NCBI GenBank assembly: GCA_030627225.1
Contig: DAOUSM010000079.1
Coordinates: 1 to 5,097 of the forward strand
Origin: Candidatus Bathyarchaeota archaeon
Lineage (GTDB): Archaea > Thermoproteota > Bathyarchaeia > Bathyarchaeales > Bathycorpusculaceae
Direction of reading: 5' to 3'
Length of the DNA: 5,097 nucleotides
Below, piece by piece: positions 1-5,097 of the stretch (its first letter is position 1; every line of letters starts with the position of its first letter). The notes under the pieces are model-generated. The model ran no database searches. It saw only the letters and a list, made by a program, of their open reading frames with translations, and was not told where the DNA came from. A program made the position numbers and the translations under genes.

Positions 1-920
1 CCTGATCCGTAATTAAGCATCCACGTCTCAAAAATGAAGAATGACATAGACATTGCGATAACCGACGAAACTGCAAGACCTTTGCCAAATTTTTTCAAAG
101 TTTGTATGGCAATCAGCCCTGCAAAGAAAAAGTCACCCAAACCCAAAGACATGAAAAGCGTGCCCCATTCGGTCACAATTGCAGGAACGGTTGGCAATGA
201 AATTAGTACTGGAAGTCTGAGAACAGAAACATGCCTTGCTGCAGAAACCATTGTGCCGGTAAACAAAACAAGTATTACGTCCATAACGGTGAGAAGCCCG
301 ACAAAAATTAGTGATGTCTTCCACGTGAATAGGCTTCCAAGATAAAGAATAATCAAAACAGCGAATACGATTCCGTACAGATTTAGCAAGTAAGGAAACC
401 AGATGGGTGTTCTGCTGAAGAACACGTACAAAACTATGAAAACTGCCGGTGGCAGTACCGCTAAATACCATCTTTCCTTCGTATTCGTCCTATCTTCTTC
501 GTATAACAATACTATGAACGCGAAGCCGAAGAGACAATACAATGCTAAAGCTCCGTAAGCAACAGTGATACTTGCACCAAAATTGAATAGGCTAATCGTA
601 GCTGCCACGAAACTAACTATAAGAAATGCTGTGCAGAAAAGTCTAGCCTTAGCTTTTTGGCAATCTGAAAAAAGATAAGTGAATATGAAAAGTAGCATGG
701 AATAGGCAAAGAGAAACATTATCATAACAGCCGTCCATGGAATAAACACCATCAAAGACACTGTCACACTTATTGCGGCAACAAGCAAAAGGGCTTCCCG
801 AACACGAAATTCCTTCTCCTCAAAAGCAGCCTTCAGCCTCTTCTCGACTTTTCTTTCTAGAAACATAGCCGCTATAACAACCATGAAAAGCGTTAAAGGC
901 ATGGCGATGTCGAAATACAT
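1..920 (-). CDS. Presenilin-like A22 family intramembrane aspartyl protease, C-terminus beyond left edge
   Basis: I read this frame by hand: 306 codons from ATG at 920 to the window edge contain no stop. The protein is overwhelmingly hydrophobic, with about ten candidate membrane segments near residues 5-20, 43-60, 63-84, 94-112, 117-140, 152-168, 174-197, 201-220, 254-274 and 283-302, and a charged cytosolic-looking loop at 22-42. Two buried aspartates fit the GxGD protease pair: D214 in TVMDVILVL and D263 in GLGD (260-263). The stretch between them, MVSAARHVSVLRLPVLISLP, resembles the archaeal presenilin/SPP (DUF1119, PF06550) linker. The family cleaves transmembrane helices inside the membrane. 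The expected C-terminal PAL motif lies outside the window. Oddities are Met rather than the usual Tyr before the first Asp, and an N-terminal half that seems longer than the six segments expected before it. No Shine-Dalgarno site precedes the ATG; a TATA-like box about 27 bases upstream suggests leaderless transcription. Family assignment is fairly sure; activity and substrate are unknown. Confidence 0.8.
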   Translation of the reverse strand, partial: MYFDIAMPLTLFMVVIAAMFLERKVEKRLKAAFEEKEFRVREALLLVAAISVTVSLMVFIPWTAVMIMFLFAYSMLLFIFTYLFSDCQKAKARLFCTAFLIVSFVAATISLFNFGASITVAYGALALYCLFGFAFIVLLYEEDRTNTKERWYLAVLPPAVFIVLYVFFSRTPIWFPYLLNLYGIVFAVLIILYLGSLFTWKTSLIFVGLLTVMDVILVLFTGTMVSAARHVSVLRLPVLISLPTVPAIVTEWGTLFMSLGLGDFFFAGLIAIQTLKKFGKGLAVSSVIAMSMSFFIFETWMLNYGS

Positions 921-944
921 ACACGCACATAAGCAAAACAAACA

Positions 945-950
945 TTTAAA
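945..950 (-). promoter_or_regulatory. TATA-like box for the presenilin-like gene (leaderless)
   Basis: On the minus strand TTTAAA is centred about 27 bases before the ATG at 920, the distance expected between an archaeal TATA box and the transcription start. Transcription would therefore begin at or near the start codon, which agrees with the lack of a Shine-Dalgarno sequence. The box directly abuts the stop codon (952-954) of the upstream methyltransferase gene, so the promoter upstream element would sit inside that gene's last codons. This is pattern-based inference. Confidence 0.5.
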
Positions 951-951
951 C

Positions 952-1806
952 CTAAAGGCAAAAGTGCATGTTTAAAATTGCCAAGGAAGCAATGAGCGCT
1001 TCCTCGGTTCGAACGGTTTCTGTTCCCTGCATCGGAATAGTATTAACAACGAAATCTACAATATCCTCTAGGTTAAGTCCCTCATATTCGACTATTTCGT
1101 ATAGCCCTTGTGTCGGTGCTCCAAAAGCCACGAGAATATTATTCGCTTTTCTCAATTTTTCAGCTATTTTTTCAGCAACATCAGCAAATGGAACACCATA
1201 TTTAGAAGTGGCAATGGTTAAGTTGAAACCTCTGCTTTTCACCATCTTTCCAAAAGAATGCTTTTCCACGGTAACTGTGTAGCCCCAATACTGTGGTATT
1301 TCATCACGATTTGCCAGTTCAACCTCAACCCGTTTGTTAACCTTTGTAATTTTCACGGTGACCCTTTTGCCTATAAGTAGCCGTCTATTCGGGATTAGTG
1401 CTGGTTGCTCAACACCAACGTCTACAAGCATGCCTTTCTTTGTTGTAGATACGGTAACGCCTTCACGGTATTCGCCAATCTTCAAGTTCCTTATTCTGCG
1501 GTTTAGTGGATGATGCGGCGTCCGCAATGGTGGAAGTATACCCGCATATCGCAACTCAGGCTTAAGTTTGAAAAGTGTTTTCCGTAGGTACTGTGGCGTC
1601 TCCATATAAGCAAGCAACGTTGCAATTAAATTTACATCAGCAACCTGATTAACATGCGGGTTATCTGGGTAAACTATGATTTCGTCAATCCTGAAAATTG
1701 CGGCTGCCCTGCCAATTAAACCAACCTTTGAAGTTTTCTCCCTTAAGTGTGGGACGTCAGAAACGATGGAGGCAGGTATCGCAACGGAAATTCTTTTCTT
1801 ACGCAA
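952..1806 (-). CDS. Putative RNA uridine-N3 methyltransferase, SPOUT superfamily (DUF171/SPOUT1-like)
   Basis: A 284-residue protein, close to the usual size of the archaeal DUF171 family (PF02598), which includes the Methanothermobacter MTH1 structure and human SPOUT1/C9orf114. The N-terminus SVAIPASIVSDVPHLREKT, then GLIGRAAAIFRIDEIIVYPD (29-48), is the start of the SPOUT Rossmann-like half. Residues about 113-165 form a beta-rich OB-like insert. The C-terminal trefoil knot that binds S-adenosylmethionine is seen at FGAPTQGLYEI (228-238) and NTIPMQGTETVRTEEA (255-270). The family is predicted to methylate uridine N3 in rRNA; the target here is not visible from sequence. The start is TTG at 1806, with AAGGGG at 1820-1815 as ribosome binding site 8 bases upstream and an in-frame stop at 1824-1822. 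The out-of-frame ATG at 1811 cannot be the start. The gene is divergent from the isomerase gene and followed at 31 bases by the presenilin-like gene on the same strand. Confidence 0.9.
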   Translation of the reverse strand: MRKKRISVAIPASIVSDVPHLREKTSKVGLIGRAAAIFRIDEIIVYPDNPHVNQVADVNLIATLLAYMETPQYLRKTLFKLKPELRYAGILPPLRTPHHPLNRRIRNLKIGEYREGVTVSTTKKGMLVDVGVEQPALIPNRRLLIGKRVTVKITKVNKRVEVELANRDEIPQYWGYTVTVEKHSFGKMVKSRGFNLTIATSKYGVPFADVAEKIAEKLRKANNILVAFGAPTQGLYEIVEYEGLNLEDIVDFVVNTIPMQGTETVRTEEALIASLAILNMHFCL

Positions 1807-1933
1807 ATCATTTTCCCCTTGCTAATCTGAAAAGTATTTTCTATGAATAAAAGTCTTAAAAGGCCATGTTAACCTTTTGCTTAAAAGATAGAAATGCATA
1901 AAACCTATGTTAAATGGAAAATGGTGAATAAAA
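1807..1933. promoter_or_regulatory. Divergent promoter region between methyltransferase and isomerase genes
   Basis: This 127-base AT-rich spacer must drive both flanking genes. CTTAAAAG occurs twice, at 1855-1862 and 1880-1887. The second copy also closes a perfect 5-bp inverted repeat, CTTTT (1874-1878) and AAAAG (1883-1887), with a 4-base spacer. For the plus strand, TTAAAA at 1881-1886 would place a start near 1910, leaving a leader of about 24 bases with GGTGA at 1923-1927. For the minus strand, the reverse reading of the 1855-1862 element would place a start near 1830, leaving a leader of similar length with AAGGGG at 1820-1815. Both assignments are inferred from spacing alone. Confidence 0.45.
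1923..1927 (+). promoter_or_regulatory. Ribosome binding site fixing the TTG start of the isomerase
   Basis: GGTGA is complementary to the 16S rRNA 3' end and stands 6 bases before TTG at 1934. It supports that unusual start over the in-frame ATG at 1991. It overlaps an out-of-frame ATG at 1921 that opens an 11-codon reading frame ending in TAA at 1954-1956. Confidence 0.6.
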
Positions 1934-3043
1934 TTGGCAACAGAAATTCTAGATAATCCTAACGAAATTAAGAGAATCGACAAAAGCAATATGCTTTCTT
2001 TCTGCATTGAAGCACCCAAGCATTGCCAAGAAGCAGTGAAACTGGCTGAGGCTGTTTCAATTAACTATTCAAAGCCCCAAACAATAATCGTTGCTGGCAT
2101 GGGCGGCTCAGCGATTGGTGGAGCGCTTCTGAAAGACTGGGCAAGAGACAAAATTGATGTTCCTATTGAAGTTTGCAGGGAATATTCGCTACCAGCTTAT
2201 GTGAACGAGAAAACCCTGGTGTTTCTTGTAAGCTATTCTGGAGAAACCGAGGAAACCCTAAGCGTCTTTTTAGATGCAATTAAAAGGAATTGTATGACTT
2301 TTTGTATAAGTTCTGGGGGGAGACTCATAGAGTTTTCTGAAAAATTGAAGTTGCCCTATTTGCGGGTGCCTTCTGGAATGCCTCCACGTGCAGCCCTTCC
2401 ATACTTGTTTCTTCCTATGCCGATATTCCTAGAAAAAAGCGGTTTAATTTCAGATGTTGGCTCTGAAATTTCTGATGCCATTAGAATACTGGAGCAAGTT
2501 AAGGACGAGAATTCACCTGAAAATCCCTTAAAGGATAATTTTTCTAAAATGTTGGCTTCGAATATAAACGGAACTGTTCCTATCGTTTATGGGTTCAGGA
2601 TTTATCGTGCTGTTGCACAACGCTATAAACAACAGTTTAACGAGAACAGCAAAATTCCGGCCAAATGGGAATTCTTTCCAGAACTTGACCATAATGAAAT
2701 TGTGGGCTGGGAAGGAGCAAAAGAACTTGCAAAATGCTTTTCCATAATATTTATCCGAGACAAAGATGAACCGGAAGAAATACGGCAAAGGATCAAAGCT
2801 ACAAAAGAGCTGATACGTGATGAATCAGAGAAGATTTTTGAAGTTTGGAGTGTTGGCAAAAGCGGATTGGCTAAGATGTTATCCACCATTTATGTTGGTG
2901 ATTTCACAAGCGTGTATTTGGCTATACTGCGAGGCGTAGACCCAACGCCTGTAAAAACGATAGCTTTGTTGAAGGAGAGAATGAAGCAGAGTAGGGTAAA
3001 GGAAAAAATATTACGTGAATTGCAAAAACTTTGCGAAAAATAA
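1934..3043 (+). CDS. Bifunctional phosphoglucose/phosphomannose isomerase
   Basis: A 369-residue cytosolic sugar isomerase of the archaeal/bacterial PGI/PMI family, which interconverts glucose 6-phosphate or mannose 6-phosphate with fructose 6-phosphate. Two SIS domains are expected. The first shows the glycine-rich GMGGSAIGG (55-63) and the phosphate-binding serine motif SYSGET (100-105). The second has YKQQFNENSKIPAKWEFFPE (231-250) followed by LDHNE (251-255), with an acidic residue where the family keeps its catalytic glutamate. The C-terminal VDPTPVKTIALLK (335-347) is the region supplying family catalytic and phosphate contacts. The TTG start at 1934 is chosen because an in-frame stop lies at 1925-1927, GGTGA sits 6 bases upstream, and the conserved N-terminal segment IKRIDKSNML would be lost from the ATG at 1991. 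The length is somewhat above the roughly 300-residue crenarchaeal enzymes. The gene ends 6 bases before the convergent inositol-phosphate synthase, which uses the same substrate. The family call is secure; relative PGI and PMI activity is not readable. Confidence 0.93.
   Translation: MATEILDNPNEIKRIDKSNMLSFCIEAPKHCQEAVKLAEAVSINYSKPQTIIVAGMGGSAIGGALLKDWARDKIDVPIEVCREYSLPAYVNEKTLVFLVSYSGETEETLSVFLDAIKRNCMTFCISSGGRLIEFSEKLKLPYLRVPSGMPPRAALPYLFLPMPIFLEKSGLISDVGSEISDAIRILEQVKDENSPENPLKDNFSKMLASNINGTVPIVYGFRIYRAVAQRYKQQFNENSKIPAKWEFFPELDHNEIVGWEGAKELAKCFSIIFIRDKDEPEEIRQRIKATKELIRDESEKIFEVWSVGKSGLAKMLSTIYVGDFTSVYLAILRGVDPTPVKTIALLKERMKQSRVKEKILRELQKLCEK
3024..3040 (-). terminator. Possible T-rich terminator of the inositol-phosphate synthase gene
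   Basis: Read on the minus strand, the transcript passes its TGA stop (3052-3050) and then meets a T5 run at 3040-3036 and a second at about 3028-3024, with GCAAA and TTTGC around the second. Archaeal termination commonly uses such T-tracts. The signal lies inside the last codons of the convergent isomerase gene, so the two transcripts would overlap at their 3' ends. No transcript data; tentative. Confidence 0.35.
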
Positions 3044-3049
3044 CCTAAC

Positions 3050-4120
3050 TCACGCATTTCCTCTTATGAAGTCAGCAAACATTTTTTCAGCTGTTTCAAT
3101 TGGCATCAGTTGGGGTGGATGTTTGAAGGCGTATGCTGAAATCTGCAGTATTACTCCTTTTAATTTTCTGTTTAAGGCAATCTTCACAGCCCTTATTACA
3201 TCGAATAGGGCGGAGCCGGCATTTGGCGCGTCAACCGTTGAAAGCCTTAAGTCTATTTGCATTGGCACTTTGCAGAAGTATAACCCTTTGATCCAGAAGT
3301 AGCTGTCGCGTCTATTCTGCAAAAAATCAACGTAATCCATCGAGCCAGCCACCACATCAGCCTTGTATGGCAAAGCAGCCTCAACAGACTTGGTTTTAAC
3401 CGTTCGTTTGACATTTCTTGTTCGTTCCAGTGTGTCTAAGGATTCCGTTCCTCCGCCAACGTCAAGCTGATATGTTTCAGTTATTCGAACACCATGCATC
3501 GAAAGCAGTTTCAGCAAAGTCTTATGCAACGTGGTCGCGCCTACTTGGTCTATTAGGTCGTCGCCTACGAGGGGCAGTTCAGCCTCTTCAAAACGCTTAG
3601 CCCATGCAGCATCGCTAGCAATAAAGGCGGGTGTGGCATTCACGAAGGCACAGCCAGCACTTAACGCTTGTTCAGCATACCATTGAGAAGCCTTAACTGC
3701 TCCGCTTGGAAGTAAATTAAGCACTATTTCTGTGCCACTTTCTTTTAGCACGGCTGCAACGTTTACTTCGGGTAGACTGCTTACTTGGATAATGTTTTTT
3801 GTGTATTCTCCCACACCATCCAAAAGTGGACCTTTGTGCACCGTAACGTTGGTTTGTGGGACATCAGCAAGTTTGAGGGTGTTGTTTGGCGGTGCAAAGA
3901 TGGCTTCTGCCAAGTCCCTTCCAACTTTTCGGTTGTCAATATCGAAGGCTGCAACTATTTGAATGTCTCTTGGGTGGAAGCCTCCGAGAAAGAGGTTGCG
4001 CAGTCCAATGCAGTCTTCCTCTCCTTCAAAACTGCTGTAATAACGCAAACCCTGAACAAATGCAGAGGCACAGTTTCCTACACCTACCAGAGCCACTTTT
4101 ATTTTCTGCAAGTTTAACAC
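3050..4120 (-). CDS. Inositol-3-phosphate synthase (myo-inositol-1-phosphate synthase), archaeal/actinobacterial short type
   Basis: A 356-residue NAD-dependent enzyme family that cyclises glucose 6-phosphate to 1L-myo-inositol 1-phosphate in the cytosol, feeding inositol lipids and solutes. The Rossmann fingerprint VALVGVGNCASAF is at residues 9-21. It is followed by AAFDID (57-62), NLLPSG (135-140), the active-site loop GDDLIDQVGAT (186-196), DVGGGTESLDTLERTR (220-235), MDYVDF (261-266) and the C-terminal STVDAPNAGSALFDVIRAVK (294-313), all collinear with mycobacterial Ino1. The size matches the short bacterial/archaeal form rather than the 500-plus-residue eukaryotic one. Oddities: the loop usually reads GDDIKSQVGAT, so the lysine is replaced here by Ile, and the GGN-D-F-N motif is GGGTESLD. 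Start: the GTG at 4120 is the longest option (in-frame stop at 4138-4136), but TTG at 4111 with AAGGTG (4123-4118) 6 bases upstream is equally likely or better and would shorten the protein by three residues. Confidence 0.87.
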   Translation of the reverse strand: MLNLQKIKVALVGVGNCASAFVQGLRYYSSFEGEEDCIGLRNLFLGGFHPRDIQIVAAFDIDNRKVGRDLAEAIFAPPNNTLKLADVPQTNVTVHKGPLLDGVGEYTKNIIQVSSLPEVNVAAVLKESGTEIVLNLLPSGAVKASQWYAEQALSAGCAFVNATPAFIASDAAWAKRFEEAELPLVGDDLIDQVGATTLHKTLLKLLSMHGVRITETYQLDVGGGTESLDTLERTRNVKRTVKTKSVEAALPYKADVVAGSMDYVDFLQNRRDSYFWIKGLYFCKVPMQIDLRLSTVDAPNAGSALFDVIRAVKIALNRKLKGVILQISAYAFKHPPQLMPIETAEKMFADFIRGNA

Positions 4121-4195
4121 CTTACCAGCTTTTCCTTATTTTGCAACTGCTTTATTAAGTGCTATGTTGCCTTATGGCTGAATGGGGATGTTAAA
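4121..4195. promoter_or_regulatory. Compact divergent promoter with one shared TATA-like element
   Basis: Only 75 bases separate two divergent genes. The single clear AT-rich box, TTTATTAA at 4151-4158, is usable both ways. Read on the plus strand it would start transcription near 4182, a short leader before the ATG at 4196. Read on the minus strand it would start near 4128, just before the GTG/TTG of the inositol-phosphate synthase. Sharing the box would couple or make mutually exclusive the two transcripts. This is inferred from position only. Confidence 0.4.
4184..4187 (+). promoter_or_regulatory. Ribosome binding site of the zinc-ribbon gene
   Basis: GGGG stands 8 bases before the ATG at 4196. 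It lies within an out-of-frame mini-frame that starts with ATG at 4182 and ends with TAG at 4209-4211, overlapping the real start. Confidence 0.45.
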
Positions 4196-4426
4196 ATGGA
4201 GGCTTGGTTAGATGTTGCCGTTCTACGCTGTCCAAACTGCGGACGGTACTATGTAGATGCGTCATGGTATGTTGTTGAGATGGAATCAGACATTGAATGT
4301 GGGAACTGCGGAACAGAATTTAACAGCAAGAAAAATGCAGCAGACCGTGTAATGCTTGAATTCCAAATCGATAAAGACGGGAAAATGCAGAAAGTGAAAA
4401 TCGCTGAGCATTTAAAATTAGAATAG
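4196..4426 (+). CDS. Small zinc-ribbon protein of unknown function
   Basis: A 76-residue soluble protein that I do not recognise as a named family. Two CxxC knuckles are plain: RCPNCGRYY (C12, C15) and ECGNCGTEF (C35, C38), separated by 19 residues that include SWYVVEMESD. This spacing suits a single zinc ribbon binding one zinc ion. The C-terminal third (EFQIDKDGKMQKVKIAEHLK, 55-74) is charged and probably a beta-hairpin plus short helix. No membrane segment or signal peptide is seen. Such archaeal ribbons often bind nucleic acid or join larger complexes, but nothing here points to a partner. The ATG at 4196 is supported by GGGG 8 bases upstream and the cysteine motif close behind. The gene is divergent from the inositol-phosphate synthase and convergent with the DUF917 gene, with 13 bases between stops. 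It is very likely a real gene, because the four cysteines and the ribosome binding site agree. Confidence 0.8.
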   Translation: MEAWLDVAVLRCPNCGRYYVDASWYVVEMESDIECGNCGTEFNSKKNAADRVMLEFQIDKDGKMQKVKIAEHLKLE

Positions 4427-4439
4427 TGGATTAGGCTTT

Positions 4440-5097
4440 TCAGACCGACGCTATATGCTCTATGGGCACACACTCTTCCAGTATGTTTGACCTTTGAAGA
4501 ACATCTTTCCATAATTCTAATCCTTTGCTGGTTCTCCATTTCTGTGGCGCTGTTAAACCTAAAACCGCCAATTTATCTCCTTTTTCAATCTTTTCTGCGG
4601 TTATGCACCTGCTCGTTTCTGGGTGCACAGGAGTGATAATGTCGGGAGCTATTGCAGCGAGCTTTCCGTCTCTGTAAGCAACAAGCACCTCGTTTTTAGC
4701 TTTAAATTCAAACATGCTCCCTACATATTCATGTATCCCGCGAAGTTTTATGTTAACAAATGTGAAGCCAGCTTCTGTTTTTTGCTCAGCATAATCTACA
4801 ACGCCTTCAAAAAGTTTGAAGCCACCAGTTTCCTTTAAAACGGCTTTTATGGGGTCAACACTTTTCCTCAGCATCTTTCCAACATGCATGGACTTTGACA
4901 AACTAAGTTGAATTGGTGAAGTCTTCGCTTGAGCGCCTGTTAAAATTCTTCTAGCCGTATAAGCACTCTGGTTCCATTCAGCAGCGAGAGTACGGGCAAT
5001 TCTTTCAGCAGCCTTTGAATCCACGGTTTCTTTTGCGATAACTACGTCTTTCGCGTGTAGGTCTGCAACAACCATCATTGTTTTGGACGAACCATCA
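4440..5097 (-). CDS. DUF917 / S-methyl thiohydantoin desulfurase-family protein, N-terminus beyond right edge
   Basis: The reading frame stays open through the right edge (DGSSKT precedes the first visible Met at 5078), so that Met is internal. About 219 codons, roughly the C-terminal 60% of a family whose members are usually about 350-370 residues, are present. Counting from that Met, AAERIARTLAAEW (23-35) and the following alanine-rich helix match the family's middle region. GKLAAIAPDIITPVHPETSR (138-157), then GDKLAVLGLTAPQKWRTSKG (167-186) and the end CVPIEHI, resemble the DUF917 C-terminal domain (PF06032/PF20906, S-Me-THD). Characterised relatives remove sulfur from S-methyl thiohydantoin, and many members sit beside HyuA-type hydantoinases/oxoprolinases. 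No such partner is visible here, though it could lie to the right. The substrate in this organism is unknown. No transmembrane segment is seen. The gene converges on the zinc-ribbon gene. I recalled the family from C-terminal motifs, so the call is probable rather than certain. Confidence 0.75.
   Translation of the reverse strand, partial: DGSSKTMMVVADLHAKDVVIAKETVDSKAAERIARTLAAEWNQSAYTARRILTGAQAKTSPIQLSLSKSMHVGKMLRKSVDPIKAVLKETGGFKLFEGVVDYAEQKTEAGFTFVNIKLRGIHEYVGSMFEFKAKNEVLVAYRDGKLAAIAPDIITPVHPETSRCITAEKIEKGDKLAVLGLTAPQKWRTSKGLELWKDVLQRSNILEECVPIEHIASV

Noticed and set aside
34..345. 103-codon plus-strand reading frame near the left edge
   Set aside because: It is antisense to the membrane protease frame, with no ribosome binding site and no recognisable domain.
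133..471. 112-codon minus-strand reading frame with many Cys, His and Phe residues
   Set aside because: It lies in another frame of the same strand as the presenilin-like gene, has no family resemblance, and the overlapping frame shows clear GxGD and membrane-segment features.
1822..2019. 65-codon minus-strand frame with a hydrophobic start, upstream of the methyltransferase
   Set aside because: Half of it is antisense to the isomerase N-terminus, the rest covers the promoter spacer, and its hydrophobic composition is expected from the reverse complement of this AT-rich coding sequence.
3785..4158. Two overlapping plus-strand frames of 90-110 codons opposite the inositol-phosphate synthase
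   Set aside because: They are antisense to conserved coding sequence including the NAD-binding motif, with no independent motif or start signal.
4249..4539. 96-codon minus-strand frame across the zinc-ribbon gene and the end of the DUF917 gene
   Set aside because: It overlaps two better-supported genes, and its composition looks like a shadow of them.
1..5097. Search by eye for tRNA or rRNA genes, CRISPR arrays, insertion sequences and long repeats
   Set aside because: Coding density is high throughout, spacers are short (the longest is 127 bases), and no repeat array, transposase or tRNA-like cloverleaf was recognised.

Overview
The window looks like a chromosomal segment from an archaeon, probably of the TACK group and possibly Bathyarchaeia-like. 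The support is a SPOUT RNA methyltransferase of the archaeal/eukaryotic type, a bifunctional archaeal phosphoglucose/phosphomannose isomerase, an archaeal/actinobacterial-size inositol-phosphate synthase, a presenilin-type GxGD membrane protein, TATA-like boxes at archaeal spacing, and GGTG-type ribosome binding sites in front of TTG/GTG starts. The lineage is inference; no rRNA or marker tree is available here.

Layout from left to right. Positions 1-920 (minus) hold the N-terminal part of a multi-spanning presenilin-like A22 protease. It runs off the left edge with no stop codon, so it is easily missed. Positions 952-1806 (minus) encode a putative RNA uridine-N3 methyltransferase (SPOUT, DUF171 family). 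Positions 1807-1933 are a divergent promoter region. Positions 1934-3043 (plus) encode the phosphoglucose/phosphomannose isomerase. It converges, with a 6-base gap, on the inositol-phosphate synthase at 3050-4120 (minus). A compact divergent promoter (4121-4195) separates that gene from a 76-residue zinc-ribbon protein at 4196-4426 (plus). This in turn converges on the C-terminal part of a DUF917/S-methyl-thiohydantoin-desulfurase-family protein (4440 to the right edge, minus).

How the genes fit together: the isomerase and the inositol-phosphate synthase both use glucose 6-phosphate. The first interconverts it with fructose 6-phosphate (and mannose 6-phosphate). The second commits it to inositol phosphate, the precursor of inositol-containing archaeal lipids and solutes. 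The other genes have no evident pathway link and appear to be single transcription units. The window is compact, with no RNA gene, CRISPR array, insertion sequence or other sign of mobility. I found no convincing new multi-gene system. The points most worth checking are the variant presenilin-like protein, the non-canonical active-site loop of the inositol-phosphate synthase, and the recurring TTG-start architecture.
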